Shown here: positions 12,602 through 23,668 of the stretch, in pieces
Layout: each line of letters starts with the position of its first letter
How positions within the stretch are numbered: the first letter of the stretch is position 1
From: Okapia johnstoni
Taxonomy: Eukaryota > Chordata > Mammalia > Artiodactyla > Giraffidae
DNA: 64,000 nucleotides
Assembly: GCA_024291935.2 (NCBI GenBank)
Contig: CM044320.1
Span: 30,906,001-30,970,000, forward strand
Direction of reading: 5' to 3'
Translations under genes and position numbers: made by a program
The notes under the pieces: model-generated
Told to the model about the DNA's origin: nothing
Databases searched by the model: none
The model's input: the letters and a program-made list of their open reading frames with translations, nothing else

Positions 12602-12765
12602 GGGACTTCCCTGGTGGTCCCCTGGCTAAGACTCCATGCTCCTAATGCAGGGGACTCTAGTCAGGGAACTGGATCCCACATGCCACAACTAAGAGTTCTC
12701 ATGTTACAATGAAGATGTGCTGTAGCCAAATAAGTATTTTTTAAAAAGTAAAAGCACCATACAAA
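12602..12765 (+). mobile_element. CHR-type tRNA-Glu SINE
   Basis: The head 'gacttccctggtggtcccct' is followed by 'aagactccatgctcctaatg', 'gtcagggaactggatcccac' and an A-rich tail. A decayed direct repeat ('aaagtactgtacag' upstream, 'aaagcaccatacaa' at the tail) may be the original duplication. That level of decay suggests a pre-ruminant insertion. Confidence 0.85.
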
Positions 12766-12854
12766 TAATTGAAATAAATGAATTACAAAGAATCAGATGA
12801 CTCCACTCTTCTGCCTAAATTTTTACCAGTAGCTTAGAATCAACACACATCGAA

Positions 12855-13300
12855 TGTGCTTGTTCACAAATCCCTGCATGAACTGGCCTCTCCCCATTTC
12901 TCCAAGAGCATCTTACTACGACCCTCTCTCTTAGGGTGCCACACACACTCGACCTTCCTCTTCTTCTGGGAGCTCACCAAGATTTCTCCTGCCTCAGGAC
13001 TTTTGTGCCTTTCCCCTCTTCTCCCAGCTCTTCCCATGGCCGGCTCCTCCTTTGCATTCAAGTCAGTCTAATGCCACTTCCTCAAAGAAGCTCACCCTGA
13101 GCCACTCAACCTAATCTGGCCTATACTCTTCTCCCTCCCCAACTCTAAACTGTATTCACAGAATGCATTACCAATATAAAATAAGTACTTTTAAATTTTA
13201 CTTTCTTGCTTACAGTCTATTTCCTCAAACAGAAGGGAAGCCTCATGAGACCAGCAAGCATGTTCTGGCACCTCCTGGATGGAAAATGTTTCACAAAGTC
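12855..13300 (+). mobile_element. L2 LINE, 3' part of ORF2 and 3' UTR
   Basis: The L2 sense order is preserved: 'atccctgcatgaactggcct', 'ccatttctccaagagcatct', 'cctcaggacttttgtgcctt', 'atggccggctcctcctttgc', 'tgccacttcctcaaagaagc'. The 'aagggaagcctcatgagacc' near the end matches the usual 'gtaagctcc..gagggcaggga' region. Open frames here (71 codons on +, 65 on -) are short remnants of the decayed LINE. Confidence 0.68.
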
Positions 13301-13399
13301 AGCAGTAGGAGATACAGACATTAAGAGAAATGTGGCATCTCAGCAAAGATGGGTTCTATGGACACTGCCAGAAAACGGAAAAGCATGAATAAACCAGGA

Positions 13400-13965
13400 G
13401 AGAAATCTAAGGCCCATTCATGAAAGACAGAATAGTCCATCTATTTTGAATGTGTTGGCACATATCCAAACACAGGAAAAGGAGACTGAGTTGGCATTAT
13501 GGAGAGTCTGCAGGTCAGAAAGAAGAATTCTGTGGGTAGTAGGGAGATCAAACCAGTCAATCCTAAAGGAAATCAACTCTGAATATTATTGGAAGGACTG
13601 AGGCTGAAGTTGAAGCTCCAATACCTTGGCCACCTGATGCAAAGAGCCAACTCATTGGAAAAGACCCTGATGCTGGGAAAGATTGAAGGCAGGAGGAGAA
13701 GTGGGCAACAGAGGATGAGATGGCTGGATGGCATCACCAACCCAGTGGACATGAGTTTGAGCAAACTCTGGGAGATGGTGAAGGACATGGAAGCCTGGCG
13801 TGCTGCAGTCCATGGGGTCACAAAGAGTCAGACATGACTTAGCGACCAAACAACAACAAGAGAGCCACAGACAGTTTCTTAGCAGGGAAGTGACACAAGC
13901 AAAGTGGAGCATAGCATTAGGAAGATGAAAGGCTGATTTATTAGTCCAGGCAGAGGGCACTACTA
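13400..13965 (-). mobile_element. L2 LINE relic, antisense, split by BovB
   Basis: The right part (13860-13965) matches antisense L2: 'gagccacagacagtttctta', 'gcagggaagtgacacaagca', 'tattagtccaggcagagg'. The left part (13400-13540) is much weaker and assigned mainly by position. A BovB 3' end interrupts it. It lies tail-to-tail with the sense L2 just upstream. Confidence 0.42.
13541..13858 (+). mobile_element. BovB LINE 3' end
   Basis: This is the C-terminal reverse-transcriptase region and 3' end of BovB, an RTE-clade LINE that is abundant in ruminants: 'gagatcaaaccagtcaatcc', 'ggaaggactgaggctgaagt', 'ttggccacctgatgcaaaga', 'ggatggcatcaccaacccag', 'cacaaagagtcagacatgac'. An 82-codon open frame at 13589-13837 reads through the ORF remnant. 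It is 5'-truncated, lacks the catalytic domains, and ends in a short (ACA)n tail. Confidence 0.93.
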
Positions 13966-16063
13966 ACATTTTAAGTCACTCTGATAAAACACTGAAAAAT
14001 CTCTGCCTTATTTTTTTAAATAGAAAACTCTCAAGAGAGAACAGGAAGAAAAGAACTGTAAACTTAGTGCTGTTAACTATTGGAACAGAAAGTACAATGT
14101 TATGAAGTATAAAGTTGAACATAATGATGAAATTTGTTTCTCTAATATCTGTTCAAAAGCCTTTTGCAAAATAAACACAGATTTTATTATATCAAACCAC
14201 CCAGAGTGACTCATCTCTTTGGAAATGCGTCTCTGGCATCTTCTTTCCTCGGGCCTCAAATTCTTTCAGAAAATCAAGCAGATTAGTAGCCTGATGACAG
14301 GACAGAAGTCAGAACTCGAAATCCTAAATCCACTTCTGCCACTGACTTGCTGTCTGACATGGAGCTTTATGTCATGTTTGTATTTATAAAAATATCTTTG
14401 TGTGGCAAATGTTTTATAAATTAGCTAATACACTACTAGGAAGTAATATAAATTTTCAAAATAACTGTATTAATACACTGCAATCTATATAAACTTCTAA
14501 TGGAATCCCTTAAAAGTATTCTGGAATTATCTTATACTTATTTATTTCTCAATTGAGCAGGGAAAATAGACGTATTCACATTAACACATATGTGGGAGAG
14601 TGTGTATGTCTTACAAACAGTGGCTCTGTCTTAAAAACCCAGATAACAAAAATTGAAAAAACAAAGTTTCTTTTCAAAAGACATGATGATGTAAACATAA
14701 GGAAGTTTAAAATAACACTTGTATAAACTGTTTGAATTGAAGAGAAAAAAACACACCCCAAAAGAGTTTTGTCAGAATAAAAAGAAAACAAATCCCAAAT
14801 CCTGACAGCAACATAAAAGCCAAATTCTCCCCCTTCCTTTCATAATGGCTTTTCTATTGAGCTTCATTTTGACCTTTCATTACTTTCCCAACATTGAAGA
14901 ATATTGCCTTTCAAAACTCCCCATTTCTCTGCCAGTTGTACTATTATTCCTTCTCCCATTGTTGAGAGTTCTTAGCTACCGTGGTTCCTATATGAAATGC
15001 ACAACCTTTGGTTTCTGCCAAACAAATATAAACCAGCACTTCTGCACACATTCCACTTTAAATTCATACCCTGCATAAATAGAGAGATAATCATAAAGCT
15101 ATAAACATGCCAAGAAACAGAAAACAGGAAAGTTTGTTATCTATTTGCTAGAAGAGAAACAATCTATCTTGTAATCAATCTGTAGCCAAGGCACCCTCCC
15201 TGCTCCACTGCAACAGGATGGAACACCAACAGCCTTAATTCATTAGTCAGAGCTGGGAGGGTGGACCAACTGCATGATCTGATTGATAAAGTTTCATTAC
15301 AAATTAGCCCATCTCTTTGATGAAAACAAGAAAGGCAGAGACTGTACCATAATTTTATCCTCATAAATTAGTCAACCAGACAAACACTAAACAGAGCTTG
15401 CCACATGAGGGGCAAACTAATTTAATTAATTCATACACAGCACCTCATTAAGAGCAGTTTTAGCACCAAGGTTGTGATCTTGTTGATTCTGCGTTATTTT
15501 CCACAAAGATGCCCACTTAGTTGTCAGGGATGAGGGGCCAGGATAGGGGCAGGATCTGTGCCTTTGTGTACTTGGGAAAACCCAGTGCAGGGAAAAATAA
15601 CAGGAACAAGCTGTAAATTCCTACAACCCGAATCAGCACAGACAAGACTTTTTAACCTAAGTCTTCATTTTAACACACAGATTATATTTTGCTTTTGCTT
15701 TTTTTCCATGTTCCTTACTTCCAAGTGGTAGTGAAAAACAAATACATTTCCTTACTGGCACAGTATAATTTATAGTCAGTATAGCAGACAGAAAAGAAGA
15801 AAGAAAACAGGGTTTTTTTGTAAAAAGTAAAGATTATTACAAATGCTTCTAGATCATCTTGCGAAAAGACACAGATGCAATGCTTTCCAATATCTTCACT
15901 TCCTGAAGAGAATGCTGTAACTTCTATGGGCTCCCAAGACCTAATACTTGCAAATAGCCTTCTAGCTTGCAGTTATACATGTCTAAATATTCTGATTTAT
16001 TTATTTACTATTTCTTTCTTTGTATATATCCTCTTAAAAAGCACAACTCTTCAGAGGGGATAA
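13966..16063. other. 2.1 kb, mostly unique
   Basis: Contains one possible MIR fragment (listed separately at 14296-14375). The rest shows no recognisable repeat or gene. Around 15200-15310 the sequence is less AT-biased, with homeodomain-like 'attcattag' and 'acaaattag' motifs. That might indicate conserved noncoding DNA, but nothing visible proves it. Confidence 0.45.
14296..14375 (+). mobile_element. Possible MIR fragment
   Basis: 'ctaaatccacttctgccact' and 'gacttgctgtctgacatgga' resemble the MIR core phrase 'tctgccacttactagctgtgtgacc'. The fragment is short and diverged. Confidence 0.4.
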
Positions 16064-16308
16064 AGGGATAGTTAGGGAGTTTGGGATTGACATGTACACA
16101 CTGCTACATTTAAAATGGATAACCAACAGGGACCTACCATATAGCACAGGGAACTCTGCTCGATACTATGTAACAACCTAAATGGGAAAGAATTTGAAAA
16201 ATAATAGATACATGTATATGTAAAACTGAATCACTTTGCTGTATACCTGCAACTAACACAAGCTTGTTAATCAAGTATACTCCAACTTAAAATTAAAAGT
16301 TTTTAAAA
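16064..16308 (+). mobile_element. Artiodactyl L1 3' UTR
   Basis: The order is 'gacatgtacacactgctaca', 'aaaatggataaccaacaggg', 'tagcacagggaactctgctc', 'atacatgtatatgtaaaact', 'gaatcactttgctgtatacc', then an A-rich end. This is the 3' UTR of an artiodactyl L1 subfamily, 5'-truncated and noncoding. A related copy lies at 43452-43661 and an antisense one at 48690-49018. Confidence 0.85.
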
Positions 16309-16309
16309 A

Positions 16310-16450
16310 GACAAAATGTACAGGTCTTTTTCATAAATTCATAGGGCAAGAGCTTGGTTTCTAAATACCATTAGTCAAAAGACAAAAAGCACAGGTCCTT
16401 TTCATAAATTCACAGGACAAGATACTATCTTTTAAATACCATTAGTCAAT
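16310..16450. repeat. Two-copy tandem duplication, about 71-bp unit
   Basis: Copy 1 (16310-16380) and copy 2 (16381-16450) share 'gacaaaa', 'acaggtc', 'ttttcataaattca' and 'taaataccattagtcaa' in register. Identity is roughly 80% by eye. The duplication abuts the L1 A-rich tail, but the unit is far longer than a normal target-site duplication. Confidence 0.9.
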
Positions 16451-16480
16451 GGTATTTAGCAACAAGTAAGAAGACACTTT

Positions 16481-16691
16481 CTGGTTTCCCTGGTAGCTCA
16501 GACAGTACAGAATCCAGCTGCAAAGCAAGGAGACCTGGCTTTGATCCCTGGGTCAGGAAGATCCCCTGGAGAAGGAAACAGTAACCCACTCCAGTGTTTT
16601 TGCTGGAGAAGTCCATGGACAGAGAAGCCTCGGGCGGCTATAGTTCTGGGGCTGCAAAGATTTGGAAACAACTGAACGACTGACACTTTTC
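16481..16691 (+). mobile_element. Bov-tA SINE with TSD
   Basis: Full head 'tttccctggtagctcagaca', B-box-like 'tttgatccctgggtcagg', Bov-A body, and 3' core 'aacaactgaacgactgacac'. Flanking duplication 'aagaagacacttt' (16468-16480) and 'aagaagacgcttt' (16692-16704), 12 of 13 identical. Confidence 0.95.
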
Positions 16692-16789
16692 AAGAAGACG
16701 CTTTGAAGTACTAGAGTCCAGTGAGGTGGCAGGGAAAATATAAGATGAGGCTGGGACATCTTGTGGTGCCAAAAGATGAAATAGTGCTA

Positions 16790-17925
16790 GAAAAAAGGAT
16801 AAGAGCACCTGAAAAGGACATAGGAATCAACTCTAAAATGTTGCCAATGGCATAAAAAAAAAAATGCAATAAGATGATAAAGACATTAGATCATAAGCCA
16901 TAAAGTAAACATATAAACATACATGAGCTTCCAATGATGGTATTAAAGAAACTTATTAATGACAAACACAGATCACTGAATATGCAAATAAATAACTGAG
17001 GGAGAAGGAACAGCTCTTCCTTACAGAAAAGTTCTAAATAATTATAAAAGAAAAGAGGGAAATACAAAATCAACAGTAGATCCCTACAGTAGTAATTGCT
17101 GCGAGCTAGATCTACCAATGAGTATTACAATCAGTGGGGAAAATTCAAGAAGAAACAGGGATTTGAATAGTCTTATATTTCTCCCCCAAGATGTCTATTA
17201 ATTTAATGGGAAAATAGTAAATTTACAGTGAAGAAGCACAGCAGACATCATTTTAACCAAGTGATCAAGATTAACATAACAACATAACAGTGGCATAAAA
17301 CTGGAGAAGGAAATGGCAACCCACTCCAATATTCTTGCCTGGAAAATCCCATGGACAGAAGAGCCTGGCAGGCTACAGTCCATGGGGTCATAAGAGTTGG
17401 ACATGACTTAGCAAATAAACCACCACCAGTGGCATAAAACATGATGCATAAAACTCATATGATGCCCTGAGAAAAATATATGACTTCTGTAGTATTCTCA
17501 CCAAAAATATGTTATCTTCGATCTGATCATGGGCAATCAAACCCAAATCCAAAGACATTCAACAAAACAACTGACCAGTACTCCAAAAAAGTTGTCAAGG
17601 TCACAAAAGAGAAGGAAAGACTTAAGAACTGTCACAGATTGGAAGAGACGAAGGGGATACAATAGCTAAATGCAATATGGGATTCTGGTTTGGGTCCTGG
17701 ATAAGAAAAATTACATTAGTGGGAAAACTAGTGAAATTAGAATAAATCTGTATTTAGTAATAATATTGTAACAATGCTGATTTCCTGGGTTTAAACACTG
17801 AACTATGGTTCTGGAGGTTGTTAATATTAGCAGAAGCTAGATGAAGAATGCTAATTAAACTCTATTATTTATGCAACTTTTTATAAATCTAAAATCATTT
17901 CCAAGAAAATTTTTAATCTAGCTCA
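16790..17925 (+). mobile_element. Old L1 (L1M-type) 3' region, split by a Bov-A SINE
   Basis: Long collinear match to the 3' UTR of old mammalian L1: 'gagctagatctaccaatgag', 'attacaatcagtggggaaaa', 'taatttaatgggaaaatagt', 'aaccaagtgatcaagattaa', 'tattctcaccaaaaatatg', 'caaaacaactgaccagtact', 'gaactgtcacagattggaag', 'aaatgcaatatgggattctg', 'ctaaaatcatttccaag'. Interrupted at 17302-17426 by Bov-A. The left boundary is uncertain. It has no ORF. Confidence 0.65.
17302..17426 (+). mobile_element. Bov-A SINE with exact TSD
   Basis: Bov-A body only, from 'tggagaaggaaatggcaacc' to 'ttggacatgacttagcaaat'. Exact 14-bp duplication 'cagtggcataaaac' at 17288-17301 and 17427-17440. It sits inside the older L1M element and so postdates it. 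Confidence 0.96.
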
Positions 17926-18243
17926 AAAGTAACAGAAGATAGAGTGAGGCATTCTACAATGACAACTCATCATAGAACTGCCAGAGTCTACACAGTCATC
18001 AAGACTGAACAATCATAGTGTGCTTCTCAGATTAGAAATTCAAGGTTTTTTCCAATGAAATTATAGGGAAATATGCAGTAAGTATTTCCCTTTCTTCAAC
18101 TTGAGGGCTATTTCCCCCTGGCCCTCTTTCATAGCAGTCTTTTTTAATTTAATTAATAGTTCAGTTAATTTGGCCCTTTTATAGTCTAATTTTCTTAGAG
18201 AACTATCCTCATCACTAGTGTAAAATTTAATAATTTCCACACT
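17926..18243. other. Short unique stretch
   Basis: Nothing recognised. A 72-codon antisense ORF at 18061-18279 runs into the following SINE and is not credible. Confidence 0.4.
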
Positions 18244-18590
18244 GGGGCTTCCCTGGTGGCTCAGAGTTAAGGAATACACCTACCAATGCAGGACACAAGG
18301 GTTCAATCACTGATTTGGGAAGGTCCCACGTGCCATGAAGCAGCTAGGCCAGTAGGCCACAACTACTGAGCCAGTGCTCTAGAACACACAAGCTGCGATT
18401 ACTGAGCCCACGTGCCGCAAATACTGAAGACTGCACACCTAGAACCTGTGCTGTGCAACAAGAGAGGCCACCACAATGAGAACTCATGCACCTCAACTAG
18501 AGAGTAGCCCCTGCTTGCCACAACTAGAAAAAAGCCTGTGCAGTGATGAAGTCCCAGGACAGTCATAAATAAATAAATAAAATTACTTTT
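18244..18590 (+). mobile_element. Long CHR-type tRNA-Glu SINE
   Basis: The tRNA-like head 'ggcttccctggtggctcaga' is followed by the long CHR body ('caactactgagccagtgctc', 'gaggccaccacaatgagaac', 'gagagtagcccctgcttgcc') and an (AAAT)n tail. Related copies lie at 21539-21854, 35206-35834 and 36553-36840. Confidence 0.92.
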
Positions 18591-18799
18591 AAAAATAGTG
18601 ATTAAACCGAGTTAAAAAATAATTTCAACACTTTTGTCTTTCAACTATGAATTTATCAGACTCCAGGCCACATGAACAGTTCCACTGTGCTTATTCTTAC
18701 AAGACTGTGTTTAGTCTTCGAAATATGGGCTCCAGAACAAACTTTAGGGTCTTGAAAACAATGTCTTCTATATATACATGTGGACATTAAAAGTTCTTT

Positions 18800-18879
18800 T
18801 TTTTTTTTTGGTTTTAAACTTTGGGTTTTTTTTTATTTTAATTTAGTTTATTTATCTGTTTTTTAACTTTACAATATTT
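18800..18879 (-). mobile_element. Severely 5'-truncated L1 insertion, antisense
   Basis: A T-rich tract (reverse complement of a long poly-A tail) ends in 'ttttaactttacaatatt', which matches the last bases of ruminant L1 before its tail, read antisense. 'aaagttcttt' occurs at 18790-18799 and 18880-18889, consistent with a target-site duplication. Only about 20 bp of L1 body remains. Confidence 0.6.
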
Positions 18880-18889
18880 AAAGTTCTTT

Positions 18890-20439
18890 AAGTCACAGGT
18901 CACTGAAAAGGCTTTTCAATTAAACCTATACCTAATTTACAGATATATGTTGAAGAGTAAAAGTAGTTAACAAAATATGCAAATATAACCACTTTAAGAA
19001 GAACTAACAATTTTCCACAAAGATACAAGCATGTCACAATCTCTTTCATGACAAACCTAAAAGTTAAAGCATAGGCACCTTATTTTCAAAATACCTACCA
19101 TGTTTCCCAAATGGATGTCAAATGAAAAAATAGTAAAGAGCTAAATAAGCAAATAGTACACATAACACTCAAATAGAACATAGCCTTCCTTTCTTTCTGC
19201 TCATGAGAGCTAATGGTAAGAACTCTAACTCTAGCTTTCTCTTTTTTAAACAAAATTTGATCTCATTTGAGTTTGTATCTACCTGGGTGAGTGGATTATT
19301 TTAAAAGCCAAGCAAACTGATCCTCAAGCTAATCCAAACAAGGTGCAATTACAATATTTCCAACCACCCTGGCTATTCTTTTTTTTTCTCATGCTGCATC
19401 TGAGATAAGATGAGGTGCATGCAAGAAAAAAAAAAAGATCAAAACTATTTAAAGTATTACCTCTCAATCCTGGGGTTTGCAAATTGTACAGAGTGAGGAG
19501 GTGGTACAGACAAGAAGGGACAAAAACCAGAGTCTTTGTGGGCAATGTTAGGATTTACCTGTAGCACTAGTAAAACAGTTCTGAGATCTGGTCATGTTTG
19601 CAAATTTATGCCTAAATCTGGAAAAGACAATAAAGCTTCATTGTGCCCTGTTTGTTGCTCTTGATTTTTTTCTTTTGAAGCTTCAGAAACAATGGCTTTA
19701 AACTGCTAAATTAGATCAATACCCCTATAATATCAATGTCAGGCTTGAACTGAAAGTTGCAATGTAGAAACCCTTGAGTTATATCTAGAAAAAAGAAAGA
19801 AGCCACAGAAACAAAAGAGGCAGTGAAGTGGAAGCTTGTTGGAGGAATACGATCAATATAAGAGAACAGATGTCACAGAAATTAAAAATAAGAAAAAGGT
19901 GGTAGTGTCTTGAGGTGTTATTGAATTATGTAACAATTGAAAAAATAAGAAGTCAGTATGTGTCATGCTTTTAGCATGGACCTTCTTTTGAATATGTCCA
20001 TATTTAGCTATAAGGTACCTAAATCTAACCATAAGAACTTTGTAAACACACCCAGAGAAAGCAGGTGTTCCGATAACAAGAAACTATACAGTGTCCCACC
20101 ACTGTTGCACAGATAAGTTTGTCATGGCAACCAACCAGCCAAGTGGGTCAAAAAGCAGGCTTTTTTCCCTTTATTTTACAGGCAATTATTACACAACTTC
20201 TCAAACACAAATGCACCATTAGTCCATCAACTTTATGTAAAACACTATCCTAATAGCATAAGTCATTAAAATAAAGCTTTTACCACTCCCATAATTGGAA
20301 AGCCAATGGTTGGGTGTCTGTGTGTGTGCATGCAGAGTTGGGGGGCAGCAAGCAGAGGGTGGGTCATTTCTTCTCCAAACACGCCCCACTCTCTTCATAG
20401 ACATGTCTGACCCTCTCTTTTTTCAACCCCTTTTCAGTA
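18890..20439. other. 1.5 kb without recognised features
   Basis: AT-rich unique DNA with a T-run at 19379-19387 and A-runs near 19426. No gene or repeat recognised. Confidence 0.45.
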
Positions 20440-20665
20440 CACTGTTCAGGATAGCTGATGCACACATCACAGCTCTTCGTTCTAAGCATTTTATACGGAT
20501 TTATTAATTTAATCTGCAAAAGGGTATTATAAAATTAGTTCAGTTACTAAAGATGAGGAAACTGAGACGTGGAGGAATTAAGCAAATCACCCAAGGAACA
20601 TAGTCAAGCTGGGATTGAACCTGGGGATTTGGGTTCCACATCTGATATTCTTCAGTCTCTACTGT
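20440..20665 (-). mobile_element. MIR SINE, near complete
   Basis: Clear reverse complement of MIR: 'agatgaggaaactgagacgt', 'gaggaattaagcaaatcacc', 'agctgggattgaacctgggg', 'ttgggttccacatctgatat'. Confidence 0.82.
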
Positions 20666-21525
20666 CTGTAGTAGTTTGGGGAAGTTCTAAATGTTATCTT
20701 TTAGAGTACATGAATGGTATGAACACATGACTCATTTAACTCAACATGAATCTGAAGTACTAACAGCACATCCCACTTCTTTCTCTGTCTTAAAAAAAAA
20801 AAAAAAAAACCCCTGCAGTTCCTAGACCAAAGGGCTCAGAACCTTTGACTCACTGTCACTTCTGGTTTGACCTTTCCCTGCCTCCATGGTTCTACTTCCA
20901 AAAGACGGAGCTGCCTATCTCTATCTCCTAGATCCCTGAATTAGTGTGCTATTTTTCTTACCCCATCTGCTTAGTTCCCATGGATAATTAAAGTAATATA
21001 ACTCACATAAGAAAACAAAGAGTTAGTTATTACTCACTGGAAAGCTCAGAACTAGTAAAGAGGAAAAAAAACTGAAGTGTTAATTGAAGTGGTTTAATTA
21101 CTTTGAGCAGCAAACACATAAGATATATTTGCTAAATGTGTGTATCATATTTTGTGTGCCAAAGAAAGGATGTATAATTGGGGTTTGTTGGGATGGTACT
21201 CTTACAGTAAATACTTCTGACTCACACCATAAGTGGAAGTTATGAGAAATCAGAATATATCTTACTACATGCCCAAGGCTGACCTGCTAATCAAATTTCA
21301 AGTCAGACAGATGTTTCTGAAATTCCATATAAGCAGAAATCTGTTTTATTCCACTTTGGGGCACAAAAAAACTAAGGGTCTTATTTTGATTAACGGACAC
21401 CTTTAAGAATCTGATTTCTTTCCATACACAAGAAAAGCACATCTACCTAAATTTTACATTCAATTTCACAGAATCCATAAATCCGTGAAAGTTATCCACA
21501 ACTCTAGTTTAAGAACCCCTATTCA
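20666..21525. other. Unique stretch with an A18 run
   Basis: An A homopolymer at about 20793-20810 followed by 'cccctg'. No SINE body precedes it that I can recognise. The remainder is unique. Confidence 0.5.
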
Positions 21526-21538
21526 AGACCTACACAGA

Positions 21539-21854
21539 GGGCTTCTCTAGGGCTCACTGGTAAGGGACCCACCTGCCATTGCAGGAGACACAGGTTTGAG
21601 CCCTGATCTGGGAAGATCCCAAATGCCATGGAGCAGCTCGGCTCATGAACCATGACCACTGAGCCTGTGCTCTAGAACCCATGAGCCACAACTAGTGAGC
21701 CCATGTGCCACAACTACTGAAGCCCGAGCACCCTAGAGCCCGTGCTCTGCAATGAGAGAAGCCACTGCAATGAGAAGCCTTCACACAACAACTAGGGAAA
21801 AGCCTGCGCAGAAATGAAGACCCAGCATATGCCAAAAACTAATCAATAAATAAA
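21539..21854 (+). mobile_element. Long CHR-type SINE with TSD
   Basis: Head 'gggcttctctagggctcact', body 'gctcatgaaccatgaccact', 'gagagaagccactgcaatga', tail (AAAT)n. Flanks 'agacctacacaga' (21526-21538) and 'agacctatacaga' (21855-21867) differ at one of 13 positions. Confidence 0.93.
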
Positions 21855-21867
21855 AGACCTATACAGA

Positions 21868-22323
21868 ATACAAAAGCACACACTTCAAAAGGACAGCACT
21901 TACCAAGTTCACCTGTGTATCATGGTCTTATCATTTAATATAGGCCACAATTCTTCATAGATATAATTTTATTAATTATTCTTTGAGGACCATGTCCCAA
22001 ATCTAGTCTTACTGACACTTTGTAGACCACAACCATTTACAGTTTTTTCATATAGAAAATTTATTCCACTTTCAGTCTGCAGCCTAAATCCAGCCCGTCC
22101 AGGGAAACACCATTCTCCCTCTAGTGTGTGTCTTTCTGGAGTCTGTAAACATAGGCAGGGGAGCTACATCAGAATGCATTCCCCTCTACTGCCTGCAGCC
22201 ACCAAGAGGGCTTGTGCACCAAGCTACGAAGGTAGGCAATGTGGGTCTAGGGCTCCTCCAATCAGTGTAGCCTCCTGAGTGTTCCTCCTGGTATAAACAT
22301 CCTGCATTTTTATTTATGAGAAT
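21868..22323. other. Unique stretch
   Basis: Nothing recognised. Somewhat less AT-rich around 22080-22300. Confidence 0.4.
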
Positions 22324-22528
22324 ATTGGAAAACACCATAATGCTGGGAAAGACTGAAGGCAAGAGAAGAAGGGGGCGACAGAGGGCGAGATGGTTGGATG
22401 GCATCACCAATTCAATGGACATGAGTTTGAGCAACCTTGGGAGATAGTGAAGGACAGGGAACCCTGGTGTGCTGCAGTCCATGGGGTTGCAAAGAGTTGG
22501 ACATGACTTAGCAACCAAACAACAACCA
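22324..22528 (+). mobile_element. BovB LINE 3' end, truncated
   Basis: Starts within the RT C-terminal remnant ('aatgctgggaaagactgaag'), continues through 'ggatggcatcaccaattcaa' and 'ccatggggttgcaaagagtt', and ends in an (ACA)n tail. The antisense 110-codon ORF over it (22186-22518) is an artefact. Confidence 0.92.
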
Positions 22529-22744
22529 GAATTTTAAGAGTAATTTGATTCCAAACTAATTTTTGCCTTGTTAACAGACTTGTGAACTTTTCCTCATGGT
22601 ATAACAACAACATAATAACAAGATGACAACATTCCTATGTGTAGCCAAAATATTTAATAGTACCATAGCATATTTTTGTAATCTATCTCTGTCACTGCAT
22701 AATAGAATATAAAAAGCTTTACATGCTGATGGTTACATGTCCAT

Positions 22745-22860
22745 GATATTATTTATAATGACTGCATACTATTCTATTGCTTGGGGGTACTATTATTTAA
22801 GCAATGTGCCATTTCTAAACATCTACACTGTTTTCAACTTGTAACTGTTACAGGTATGTA
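22745..22860 (-). mobile_element. Old L1 3' region fragment, antisense
   Basis: 'taatgactgcatactattct', 'ttatttaagcaatgtgccat', 'ctaaacatctacactgtttt' follow the order of the antisense old-L1 3' region (site of 'ggctgcatagtattccattg...'). Strongly decayed. Confidence 0.42.
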
Positions 22861-23346
22861 TATGAAGAAAGCACAGCTAGCTGACAAACAATTCAAAGTT
22901 AAAAAGAAAAAATTTTAAAAATCTGAAATGGACAAAAATGTTCCAAGATGTATGTAAGTTCACAAAAACTGCCTCAGAGAAAAATGAGATGCAAGAATGA
23001 TTCTGAACAAATTATTTGTAAAGACTATGTTCTACCAAATTGCTTTCAGTAGCACTGCTTTAGGCCATATCATCCACAATGAAATAAAATTTTCAGTGTT
23101 AAAAATACAATACTTTCAAGATACTATGAGAAACCTAATGGCAGAAATAAGTATGGAATCTCATGGAAGAGGAAAGTAACATTTAGTTTGGCTCTGTAGG
23201 GTTAGCAATGGTGACCTACAGATGAAATCCCCTGAACTGAGCCTTGAAGGTTGATCAAGATTTAGCAAGGTTACCAAAATGAAAACTAGTATTCTTACTG
23301 TCCACTCCTATATGACCCACATTTCAGGGTAACCAAATGTTCTTAC
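22861..23346. other. Unique stretch
   Basis: Nothing recognised. A 60-codon ORF (22997-23179) has no motif. Confidence 0.4.
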
Positions 23347-23584
23347 TACTTTGGCCACCTGATGCAAAGAGCCAACTCATTGGAAAAGACCCTGATGCTG
23401 GAAAAGACTGAAGGCACGAGGAGAAGCGGACAACAGAGGATGAGATGGTTGGATGGCATCACCAACTCAATGGACATGAGTTTGAGTAAGCTCTGGGAAA
23501 TGGTGAAGGACAGGAAAGCCTGGAGTGCTGTAGTCCATCAGGTCACAAAGAGTCAGACACAACTGAGCAACTGAACAACAATAA
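23347..23584 (+). mobile_element. BovB LINE 3' end
   Basis: 'ttggccacctgatgcaaaga', 'ggatggcatcaccaactcaa', 'cacaaagagtcagacacaac', with an (ACA)n-like tail. Most similar to the copies at 13541 and 44049 among those in this window. Confidence 0.93.
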
Positions 23585-23630
23585 ACATGTTCTTAGTTGA
23601 TGAAATAAAATTCTTCCTTATAGAAGAGTT

Positions 23631-23668
23631 CCATCTCTTCTCCGTCTTTTGGCTAAGATTACATGTAG
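23631..23668 (+). pseudogene. U2 snRNA retropseudogene, 5' fragment only
   Basis: From 23633 to 23668 the sequence aligns without gaps to the first 36 nt of U2 snRNA. About 30 of 36 bases match, including 'cttttggctaagat'. Similarity stops abruptly there. An exact 10-bp direct repeat 'tagaagagtt' flanks it at 23621-23630 and 23666-23675. The second copy overlaps the last three U2 bases (TAG). A 3'-truncated small-RNA copy bounded by direct repeats is the pattern of retroposition from a truncated or self-primed cDNA. Sm site, branch-recognition loop and promoter are absent, so it is non-functional. Confidence 0.65.

Noticed and set aside
13589..13837. 82-codon ORF resembling an endonuclease/RT protein
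   Set aside because: It is the C-terminal remnant of BovB ORF in a 5'-truncated copy, not a domesticated gene.
18800..18879. Simple poly-T low-complexity tract
   Set aside because: The L1-like end sequence and the flanking direct repeat make a truncated L1 insertion more likely.
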